A program made the position numbers and the translations under genes. Shown here one piece after another: positions 15,520 to 22,302 of a stretch of DNA of 24,578 nucleotides. Source of the stretch: Bacteroidetes bacterium UBA955 (GTDB taxonomy: Bacteria > Bacteroidota > Bacteroidia > NS11-12g > UBA955); the NCBI GenBank assembly GCA_002293105.1, contig DBCP01000071.1:35540-60117 (forward strand), read 5' to 3'. The notes under the pieces were generated by a model that ran no database searches, was not told the origin of the DNA, and was given only the letters and a program-made list of their open reading frames with translations. How positions within the stretch are numbered: position 1 is the stretch's first letter; every line of letters starts with the position of its first letter.

Positions 15520-17439
15520 TTAAAACAGATTAAAAGCCAACAACAAGGCGACACCAATCACCATATAAACCAAATAATACTCAATATTTCCATTTTGGAT
15601 TTTCGACAGCAAACGACTGATAAAATTCGAACCAGAGCCAAACCCATCAACGAATCCCTTTACACCTTTATCGTCTACATAGTTACCTACCACATCTCCG
15701 GCTGCTTCAATGGGCGATACAAATGCTGTATCGTATGCCTCGTCAACATAGAATTTGTTCGCAAGCACTTTACCCATACCCGCCTGCGCTTCGTCCGATT
15801 CAGGGACTGCACCTTGGGTAACATATTTGTTTCGGGTATACAAGAATGCAATCACGAAAACACTTACCGCCATGACCAAAAGACCGATTTCAGCCGTGTG
15901 CGACAATTCAATGGCGTGCTCAGGATACATCAAAATGGGTGAAAACTGTCCGCCACCATCGTAACTCAACAAATGATGGAGACCACCAGAAATACTCTCG
16001 CCCAAGTATTGGGGCAAATTCACCGCACCACCAATTACAGAAAGCACAGCCAACACCAACAATGGCAATGTCATCAGCAAAGGACTTTCATGCACTTTAT
16101 CGTAACCGTGGTGGGTATTTCGGTAGGTCCCGTGGAACGTAACAAAGAACATTCTGAACATATAAAATCCTGTGATACCGGCACTCACCAACGCCAATCC
16201 AAAAACCAATGGGTTGTGGGCGAAGGCCGACATCAATATTTCGTCTTTCGAAAAGAATCCCGACAAGAATGGGAATCCTGTGATGGCCAAAGTTCCAATC
16301 AAAAAGGTCAAATAAGTGATTGGCATTTTCTTGCGCAAACCACCCATTTGTCGGATATCTTGCTCATGGTGCATTCCGTGAATTACACTGCCCGATCCCA
16401 AGAACAACAGGGCCTTGAAGAACGCGTGAGTAATCACATGGAACAACGCTGCAGTGTAGGCGCCACAGCCCAGGGCGATAAACATCAAACCCAACTGACT
16501 CACGGTACTGTATGCCAACACTTTTTTGATATCGTTTTGTTTCAAACCAATCAAAGCCGCCATGATAGACGTTGCAAGACCAATCCACATCACCACTTCT
16601 CTGGCGATGGGCGACAAAGCATAAATCGCTTCGGAACGAATCACCAAATAGATACCTGCCGTAACCATCGTTGCCGCGTGAATCAATGCAGACACGGGTG
16701 TTGGACCTGCCATCGCATCGGGCAACCAAGTATACAATGGAATCTGAGCACTTTTACCCATCGCACCGATGAAAAGCAACAATGCAATGGCGGTATTTAC
16801 TGCGTTTGACTCAGCAGAACCGGCAAACACCAATTTGAACACATCTTGATATTCAAAGGTTCCATACGTATCGTAGATCAAAAACAAGCCCATCAACAAA
16901 CCCAAGTCACCAATGCGGTTCATGATAAATGCTTTGCGGGCAGCCTTGCCAAAATCTACGTTTTTGTACCAGAAACCAATCAGCAAATAAGAACACAATC
17001 CTACCCCTTCCCATCCAAAGAACAACATCAGGTAATTAGAACCCAACACCAATACCAACATGTTGAAAATGAACAAATTGAGATAGGCGAAGAACTTGTA
17101 AAAACCGTCATCCTCGTGCATGTAGGCGATAGAATACATATGAATCAATGTACCGATGCCCGTTATTATGAGGGTCATCACCGCAGACAAACGATCAAAT
17201 TGGAAAGCGAAGTCTACATGGAAATTGCCCACATGCAAAAACGTAAACAATTTGGTGTAAATCCTTTCAGGCATGGTGGTATCGCCAGTGAGATCCATGA
17301 AACTCATCAAAGCAATCACAAACGAACCAAACACCGCAGCAGTTCCCAACCATCCCGAAATGGCTTTTGGCAAGAACTTGCCCAGGGTTCCGTTTAATAC
17401 AAAGCCCAATAGCGGAAGAAAAATCATCAATGTCAACAT
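15520..17439 (-). CDS. nuoL: NADH-quinone oxidoreductase subunit L (antiporter-like, with lateral helix)
   Basis: 639 residues, usual for NuoL, the distal proton-pumping subunit. Hallmarks: FFGWEGVGLCSYLLIGFWY (helix-5 Glu), GAMGKSAQIPLYTWLPDAM (helix-7 Lys), PVSALIHAATMVTAGIYLV (helix-8 His), KVLAYSTVSQLGLMF, and FFSKDEIL (helix-12 Lys). The C-terminal ~130 residues contain the stretch that forms the long lateral helix and anchoring helix (IEYYLVYMVIGVALLLAFN at the end). It follows nuoK by 4 bp. No deviation from the functional residues was seen. Confidence 0.97.
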   Translation of the reverse strand: MLTLMIFLPLLGFVLNGTLGKFLPKAISGWLGTAAVFGSFVIALMSFMDLTGDTTMPERIYTKLFTFLHVGNFHVDFAFQFDRLSAVMTLIITGIGTLIHMYSIAYMHEDDGFYKFFAYLNLFIFNMLVLVLGSNYLMLFFGWEGVGLCSYLLIGFWYKNVDFGKAARKAFIMNRIGDLGLLMGLFLIYDTYGTFEYQDVFKLVFAGSAESNAVNTAIALLLFIGAMGKSAQIPLYTWLPDAMAGPTPVSALIHAATMVTAGIYLVIRSEAIYALSPIAREVVMWIGLATSIMAALIGLKQNDIKKVLAYSTVSQLGLMFIALGCGAYTAALFHVITHAFFKALLFLGSGSVIHGMHHEQDIRQMGGLRKKMPITYLTFLIGTLAITGFPFLSGFFSKDEILMSAFAHNPLVFGLALVSAGITGFYMFRMFFVTFHGTYRNTHHGYDKVHESPLLMTLPLLVLAVLSVIGGAVNLPQYLGESISGGLHHLLSYDGGGQFSPILMYPEHAIELSHTAEIGLLVMAVSVFVIAFLYTRNKYVTQGAVPESDEAQAGMGKVLANKFYVDEAYDTAFVSPIEAAGDVVGNYVDDKGVKGFVDGFGSGSNFISRLLSKIQNGNIEYYLVYMVIGVALLLAFNLF

Positions 17440-17443
17440 ATCT

Positions 17444-17770
17444 CTATCCTTTCAATTGGTCTAAGAAACTTACATCGGTACTCCGGGTATTGCGATAAAC
17501 CAATACCAAGATTGCCAAACCAACTGCAGCCTCTGCCGCAGCTACCACCATGATGAAAAAGACGAAAATTTGTCCGTCAGAATCACCCATATACGATGAA
17601 AACGCGGTAAACAGCAAATTCACTGCATTTAACATCAACTCAATACACATCAGCAAAATGATAGCATTGCGTCTAAACAACACACCAAACAACCCAATAC
17701 AGAACAAGACTGTACTTAGATAAATATAGTGGCTGATTTCAACTTGACTAAAAATATTCAAGATACTCAT
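17444..17770 (-). CDS. nuoK: NADH-quinone oxidoreductase subunit K
   Basis: 108 residues, three helices, MrpC-like. The two conserved membrane glutamates of the proton channel are visible in [14 protein letters not shown] and [18 protein letters not shown]. It overlaps nuoJ by 4 bp, and nuoL begins 4 bp after its stop. Length and residues are canonical. Confidence 0.96.
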   Translation of the reverse strand: MSILNIFSQVEISHYIYLSTVLFCIGLFGVLFRRNAIILLMCIELMLNAVNLLFTAFSSYMGDSDGQIFVFFIMVVAAAEAAVGLAILVLVYRNTRSTDVSFLDQLKG

Positions 17771-18306
17771 CCGTTCAATTCTTCTTTAGAAATCAAGGCA
17801 TCGTTGCCTTTTTCTCTTTTACCCAACAAAACAGCACCTACCATGGATGCCAAAAACAAAATCCCGGTTAATTCAAAGGGAACCACAAAGCGCGTAAACA
17901 ATACTTTGCCCAATGCCTTAACCAAACCAATCCCTTCAACGGGGTTTTTCGCTACGGCCTCTCCGCTCACTTGGAAAGCCGCCGTTATGATCAACAACAA
18001 ACAACCCGCCGTGATCGCCGCTGAAATACCCCACCAGTTCGATTTCACCGGTTCGGTTTCCTTACTCAGGTTCAGTAACATCAATACAAACAAGAACAAC
18101 ACCATGATTGCACCCGCGTAAACGATCAAATTTACTATCGCCAAGAATTGGGCATTCAACAAGACATAATGCGCAGAAATGGTGAAAAATGTAAAGATCA
18201 ACGCCAATACACTGTGAACGGGATTCTTACTGGTGACCACATACAGGGCCGACAGAATCGTTAAAAACGATAATACCAAAAATGGTATGGGTAAATTCTG
18301 CATCAT
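17767..18306 (-). CDS. nuoJ: NADH-quinone oxidoreductase subunit J
   Basis: 179 residues with five helices. The helix-3 segment [25 protein letters not shown] contains the conserved Tyr-Ala-Gly-Ala bulge that takes part in coupling quinone reduction to proton pumping. [14 protein letters not shown] near the N-terminus is also typical. It starts 1 bp after nuoI ends and overlaps nuoK by 4 bp, so the genes are tightly coupled. Confidence 0.95.
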   Translation of the reverse strand: MMQNLPIPFLVLSFLTILSALYVVTSKNPVHSVLALIFTFFTISAHYVLLNAQFLAIVNLIVYAGAIMVLFLFVLMLLNLSKETEPVKSNWWGISAAITAGCLLLIITAAFQVSGEAVAKNPVEGIGLVKALGKVLFTRFVVPFELTGILFLASMVGAVLLGKREKGNDALISKEELNG

Positions 18307-18307
18307 T

Positions 18308-18844
18308 TTATGATTGTTTTGACCAAACTTGTCGTTTCGAAATGTCTACACGCGCATCCACCGGCTCAACCAATTTGTCTTTGCCGTAAATGAACTCTTC
18401 TCTGCCAAACTCAGCATCCACGATTTTATCAGTGAGGAAAATCGCTTCTTTAGGACAGGCTTCTTCACACAAACCACAGAAAATGCAACGCAACATGTTG
18501 ATTTCATAGGTAGCCGCATATTTTTCCTCGCGATACAGATGCTCTTCGCCTTTTTCCCGTTCGGCAGCGACCATGGTGATGGCTTCGGCCGGACAGGCTA
18601 CGGCGCACAAACCACAGGCCGTGCAGCGTTCTTTCCCTTGGTCATCGCGCTTCAAAACATGTTGACCGCGATATACTTCCGCTCTTGGGCGAATTTCTTC
18701 AGGATATTGAGACGTAGCAGGCTTCCGAAAGAAGTGCTTCAGCGTAATCCACATACCTCCCAAAATTGCAGGCAGGTATATCCTCTCCAAAAAGGTCATT
18801 TTTTTGTCCGCGATCTCCCGTGAACGATTCGTCAGTTTTTCCAT
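18308..18844 (-). CDS. nuoI: NADH-quinone oxidoreductase subunit I (2x[4Fe-4S] ferredoxin)
   Basis: 178 residues. Two CxxCxxCxxxCP motifs hold clusters N6a and N6b, which pass electrons to N2 in NuoB: C74/C77/C80/C84 (CTACGLCAVACP) and C120/C123/C126/C130 (CIFCGLCEEACP). An N-terminal amphipathic segment (about 20-40) contacts the membrane arm. In most bacteria nuoI follows nuoH; here an OmpA-domain gene lies 9 bp upstream instead, so the core nuoA-H genes must be elsewhere. Conserved residues all look intact. Confidence 0.96.
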   Translation of the reverse strand: MEKLTNRSREIADKKMTFLERIYLPAILGGMWITLKHFFRKPATSQYPEEIRPRAEVYRGQHVLKRDDQGKERCTACGLCAVACPAEAITMVAAEREKGEEHLYREEKYAATYEINMLRCIFCGLCEEACPKEAIFLTDKIVDAEFGREEFIYGKDKLVEPVDARVDISKRQVWSKQS

Positions 18845-18853
18845 TGTTCAGAA

Positions 18854-20056
18854 TTACCCCTGAAGATGTTTTCCTTTTACTTTGTATTTCTTGCGCAAAA
18901 TTCCTGGCTTCTTCATTTTGCGAATGCTATTCATGTTGATGTCCGATACGATGGTTTCACCGTCAGACATCTTCACTGTAAGCGTAGGATCTTCAATTTT
19001 ACTATACGATACCTCCCATTTGCCAGCGCCAATTTTCTTACAAGGAATGATGGCCATGGTGCTTTGTGAAATCACGTACATTTCTTCAGCGCGCTTCGTT
19101 TTATCCAAAATGATGGCTTTTTTCGATTTGCCGGCAGGACCGCAAATGAAGTATGAACCATTGCATGTCAATGGGAATGAATATTTGATTTGCTCCTTGC
19201 CTTTTGCGATACCCAATTTCTTGGTTTTGTCGGGTTTGATGTTGGTCTCACCGTCGCGGGTATACACTTGCAACTTCGCTTTCTTGTAGATGGCAGCATC
19301 CATGGCGATGGTCATGGTTACAGGCACCGCAGCACAAGTGTCACCAGGCATGCGCACTTCGTAGGCTCCTGCCCAGTTCAACCCTTCACTTTTGGCGGTT
19401 GTCAATGGGGTTCCGCTACCCATCAACTCTTCAATAGATGTATTCTTTTTCACCTTAATGCAGTTGTTGGCACCGCGGGGACACATTTTCTTGAAATCAC
19501 ATACTTTCATGGTCATGCCCACACCGTTGATATAAATGGTGGTATCTACCGTACAGGTATCTTTGAATACGGGCTTCGGCTTCGGCTTCTCAACAGGCTT
19601 CGGCTTTTCCAAGATTGTGATTTCTACACGACGGTTTTTGGCCTTCTTCTCTTCAGAAGTTTCTTCTTTTTCGCGGGGTTTGGCACGACCGAAATACTGG
19701 CGATTCATCCAATCAGCTTCAATATCATTTTCTACCAAATATTGGTAAACCCCATCCACACGGGCTTGAGACAGTTTCAAATTCAATTCATCGTTGCCTG
19801 AAGAATCTGTATGTCCAGTCAAAATCAAACGATACTCATCTTTAGAATCCAAGGTGTCCAACAACTTTTTCAACTTGGCCAACTCGGCAGGTTTAATCAC
19901 CGACTTGTTGGTTTCAAAGTAAATCTGAACAGCGGGAGAAATTTCTTTCTGTTCGTTAACGGCTGGTTTTTTTGGCTTTGGCGCTGCGGTTTGGGCAAAC
20001 GATTGGACCGCAATCAAACCCAAAAGGAGCATCGATAATAGTCTAAATTGTTTCAT
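18854..20056 (-). CDS. Exported OmpA-domain protein with a Cys-bearing unknown C-terminal domain
   Basis: 400 residues. Signal peptide at about 1-21 (LLLGLIAVQSFA). A Pro/Lys-rich linker leads to an OmpA/MotB peptidoglycan-binding domain at about 40-150: VQIYFETNKSVIKP, LTGHTDSSGND (D84), and KNRRVEI (R142), the usual diaminopimelate-contacting residues. A second Pro/Lys linker (about 150-165) precedes a ~235-residue C-terminal region I do not recognise, with six or more cysteines (including CDFKKMCPRGANNC), suggesting disulfides in the periplasm. OmpA domains usually sit at the C-terminus, so this order is uncommon. There is no barrel, so it is probably a periplasmic protein bound to peptidoglycan. 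It ends 9 bp before nuoI in the same direction, which suggests cotranscription. Confidence 0.8.
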   Translation of the reverse strand: MKQFRLLSMLLLGLIAVQSFAQTAAPKPKKPAVNEQKEISPAVQIYFETNKSVIKPAELAKLKKLLDTLDSKDEYRLILTGHTDSSGNDELNLKLSQARVDGVYQYLVENDIEADWMNRQYFGRAKPREKEETSEEKKAKNRRVEITILEKPKPVEKPKPKPVFKDTCTVDTTIYINGVGMTMKVCDFKKMCPRGANNCIKVKKNTSIEELMGSGTPLTTAKSEGLNWAGAYEVRMPGDTCAAVPVTMTIAMDAAIYKKAKLQVYTRDGETNIKPDKTKKLGIAKGKEQIKYSFPLTCNGSYFICGPAGKSKKAIILDKTKRAEEMYVISQSTMAIIPCKKIGAGKWEVSYSKIEDPTLTVKMSDGETIVSDINMNSIRKMKKPGILRKKYKVKGKHLQG

Positions 20057-20070
20057 TTCAAATTTGGATG

Positions 20071-20078
20071 CGAAAATA
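20071..20078 (-). promoter_or_regulatory. Candidate -7 element of the OmpA-domain gene
   Basis: Minus-strand TATTTTCG is one base off TAnnTTTG and ends 14 bp before the ATG at 20056. The same TATTTTCG form is seen before the pyrophosphatase gene. No -33 TTTG is found at the normal distance. If real, this is the only visible promoter upstream of the nuoI-N run. Confidence 0.35.
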
Positions 20079-20142
20079 AGCGATTTCAGTCATGTTCATA
20101 CACACAGAATCCACAAAACACATCGACATTTAAAATATGATA

Positions 20143-20150
20143 TATATTTG
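20143..20150 (+). promoter_or_regulatory. Candidate -7 element of the T9SS-substrate gene
   Basis: TATATTTG matches TAnnTTTG and ends 6 bp before the ATG at 20157, so a start site at the usual distance would lie at or next to the start codon. No -33 element is visible at 19-21 bp. Confidence 0.45.
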
Positions 20151-20156
20151 AAAAAC

Positions 20157-22199
20157 ATGAGCCGCACATTACACAAGTTCGCAGGGCTAATCTTCGGACT
20201 TTTCACATCTACTTTGGTAGGGCAAATTGCCAAAACCCAAGTTGTTCAGGTTTCAGCCACCGCAAACAGTGACGGTAGTATCACCCTCAAATGGCCCAAT
20301 GATGGCTACACTGGCAACTATGTCATCCATCACCGCGATTTCATTCATGCCAACAATGCTTGGAAAGGTCCCGACGCCACCCTCGCTGGCAACATCACTA
20401 CATGGAAAGATACGCTAAGCAAAGGTTTGAGCCGTGAATACCGCGTTTTAAAAGTCAAAAACGCAACCACAGAAGCCCTGGGCTATATTTACGTGGGCAA
20501 TCAATTCAAAACACCCCCCACCCGTGGCGGCATTGTGGTTCTGGTCGACAGCAGTTACATCGTTGCGCTCAAATCCGAAATCTCCACATTGGGCAATGAC
20601 CTCATGGCCGATGGTTGGTTTCCGTCCTATGTGGTGATTGGCAGAAACGAAAAAGTGGATGCGGTAAAAGCCAAATTGGAAGCGCACATTAAACGACTAC
20701 CCAAAGCGCCCAAAGCGTTGTACATACTCGGACATATCCCCGTTCCCTACTCCGGTAATTTTTCCTCCAATGGAGATAGGCCACCACCAGACGGACACGT
20801 AGAAGGCGCTGGCAACCACACCGGGGCTTGGCCCGCAGATGTCTATTATGGCACTGTAGATTGCTATTGGGGCGATGAAATTGTGAATTGTACTACGGGT
20901 TCAGAAGCGAGACACAAAAACGTACCGGGCGATGGCAAATTCGACCAATCTGCACCCGAATGTCCGGTGGTTTATGAAATTGGTCGCGTAGACCTCTATA
21001 GTATGGATGCATTTTCCAAAAACGACACACTTTTAACCAAGGAATACTTAGATCGCGTTCACAACTATAAACTAGGCAAAACAACCTTTCGTAGAAGGGG
21101 ATTGATCGACAATAACTTTACTGGACTCAATTTGGCCTCTACGGGCTATCACAATATACCCTGTTTTATTGGGTTGGATAGTTTTTCGGATGCGGTTGAT
21201 TATTTCACAGAACAAACTGCGGGTTCCTATTTGTGGAGTTATGGCTGTGGCGCAGGGAGCTACAGCAGTTGCAGTGGTATTGGTACCACCAATAATTTTG
21301 TAGCAAACAAAGGAAAATTCAGCAATGCCTTCACAATATTGGCAGGGAGTTACTTCGGCGATTGGGACTCGAAAAATAACCTGTTACGCGGAGCATTGGC
21401 CGGTGGATCCTTGGCTAGCTGTTGGGGTGGAATCCCGAAATGGTATTTGCATCACATGGGATTGGGACAAAACATCGGCTATGGAGCCAGAATCACCCAA
21501 AATAATATCAACGACTATTTCAATGGATCATTTAACTACTCATGGAATGGGGTCTTCATCGCATTGATGGGCGATCCAACACTAAACATGCTGTATGTGC
21601 AACCGCCAAGCAATCTTAGCGCCGTTGAAAGCAATGGTGGCACATTGTTAAAATGGAACAAATCAGGTGAGAAAGTGGATGGTTATGTGGTGTATCGCAT
21701 CGACCAAAAAACCCAAGAATACAAAGAAATTGCACGCTATTGCGGTTTGGGTAGCTCTACCACCACCGACACTTTTTATTGGGATTATTGCAAACCCACG
21801 CTGCTGAACCCCAATGCAGGCGAATACAAATATGCAGTGAGGGCTTTCCGATGGGAGACCACAGGCTCTGGTTCATATCAAAACTTGAGCTTGGCGAGTA
21901 TGGCCAATTCCAACTACACCGCGAACATTGGCGATTTGTCTCGCATAGGTTTTACCCTATTCCCCAACCCCACCAACGGTTCAACCACTTTGGGCAATTT
22001 GCCGAAGGGACAGACGGTGGAAGTGACCGTATATAATACTATCGGACAAACTATTCAATCATTCAAAGCCCAAGCTGATGGTAACGGAAACTACACATGG
22101 AGTTTACCTTCAGGTATTTCAGGGATTTTTGAAGTTGTTGTTTCCTCTGACAACCAGCAAGCTACAATCAAACTGATTGTGGTTTCGAGCGCAGAATAA
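20157..22199 (+). CDS. Secreted T9SS substrate with a gingipain (C25)-like domain, probably non-catalytic
   Basis: 680 residues. Signal peptide at about 1-23; an Fn3-like region (25-115); a C25/caspase-like core (120-480); a second Fn3-like domain (482-575); and a C-terminal type A T9SS sorting domain (about 596-680, starting at IGFTLFPNPTNGST). C25-like landmarks are ALYILGHIPVPYSG, PADVYYGTVDCYWGD, VVYEIGRVDL and the closing MGDPTLNM. The His and Cys that gingipains use appear replaced: YGCGAG (362-367) where YxGHG is expected, and LAGSYFGDWD (395-404) where a Cys-Leu/Asn-Gly-Asp segment is expected. SYSSCSG (369-374) adds conserved-looking cysteines. An open frame reaches 20064, but the signal peptide begins at the ATG at 20157, next to the -7 box. 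Role: exported or surface protein; substrate unknown. Confidence 0.75.
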   Translation: MSRTLHKFAGLIFGLFTSTLVGQIAKTQVVQVSATANSDGSITLKWPNDGYTGNYVIHHRDFIHANNAWKGPDATLAGNITTWKDTLSKGLSREYRVLKVKNATTEALGYIYVGNQFKTPPTRGGIVVLVDSSYIVALKSEISTLGNDLMADGWFPSYVVIGRNEKVDAVKAKLEAHIKRLPKAPKALYILGHIPVPYSGNFSSNGDRPPPDGHVEGAGNHTGAWPADVYYGTVDCYWGDEIVNCTTGSEARHKNVPGDGKFDQSAPECPVVYEIGRVDLYSMDAFSKNDTLLTKEYLDRVHNYKLGKTTFRRRGLIDNNFTGLNLASTGYHNIPCFIGLDSFSDAVDYFTEQTAGSYLWSYGCGAGSYSSCSGIGTTNNFVANKGKFSNAFTILAGSYFGDWDSKNNLLRGALAGGSLASCWGGIPKWYLHHMGLGQNIGYGARITQNNINDYFNGSFNYSWNGVFIALMGDPTLNMLYVQPPSNLSAVESNGGTLLKWNKSGEKVDGYVVYRIDQKTQEYKEIARYCGLGSSTTTDTFYWDYCKPTLLNPNAGEYKYAVRAFRWETTGSGSYQNLSLASMANSNYTANIGDLSRIGFTLFPNPTNGSTTLGNLPKGQTVEVTVYNTIGQTIQSFKAQADGNGNYTWSLPSGISGIFEVVVSSDNQQATIKLIVVSSAE

Positions 22200-22241
22200 A
22201 CGGCATTTCACCAAGTTCCCCCCATCACTCAAAGGACTTCC

Positions 22242-22274
22242 TTTTGATTTTTGGGGCAAACTTGCGTATTTTCG
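22242..22274 (+). promoter_or_regulatory. Candidate promoter of the pyrophosphatase gene
   Basis: TTTTG (22242-22246), a 20-bp spacer and TATTTTCG (22267-22274) fit the Bacteroidota -33/-7 arrangement with one mismatch in the -7 box. A start site near 22280 would leave a leader of about 22 nt before the ATG at 22303. Confidence 0.5.
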
Positions 22275-22302
22275 CGAATCTTTTAAAAGAAGACAATATT
22301 TT

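Noticed and set aside
15973..16809. Plus-strand open frame (278 codons) opposite nuoL
   Set aside because: The translation is rich in Gln, His and Arg and matches no protein style; nuoL on the other strand explains the region fully.
20064..20156. N-terminal extension of the T9SS substrate to a start at 20064
   Set aside because: It adds 31 His- and Lys-rich residues before a normal signal peptide and lies upstream of the -7 box.
22231..22244. Possible terminator hairpin AAAGG/CCTTT after the T9SS-substrate gene
   Set aside because: The stem is only 5 bp and overlaps the candidate -33 element of the pyrophosphatase promoter; there is no clean T run.
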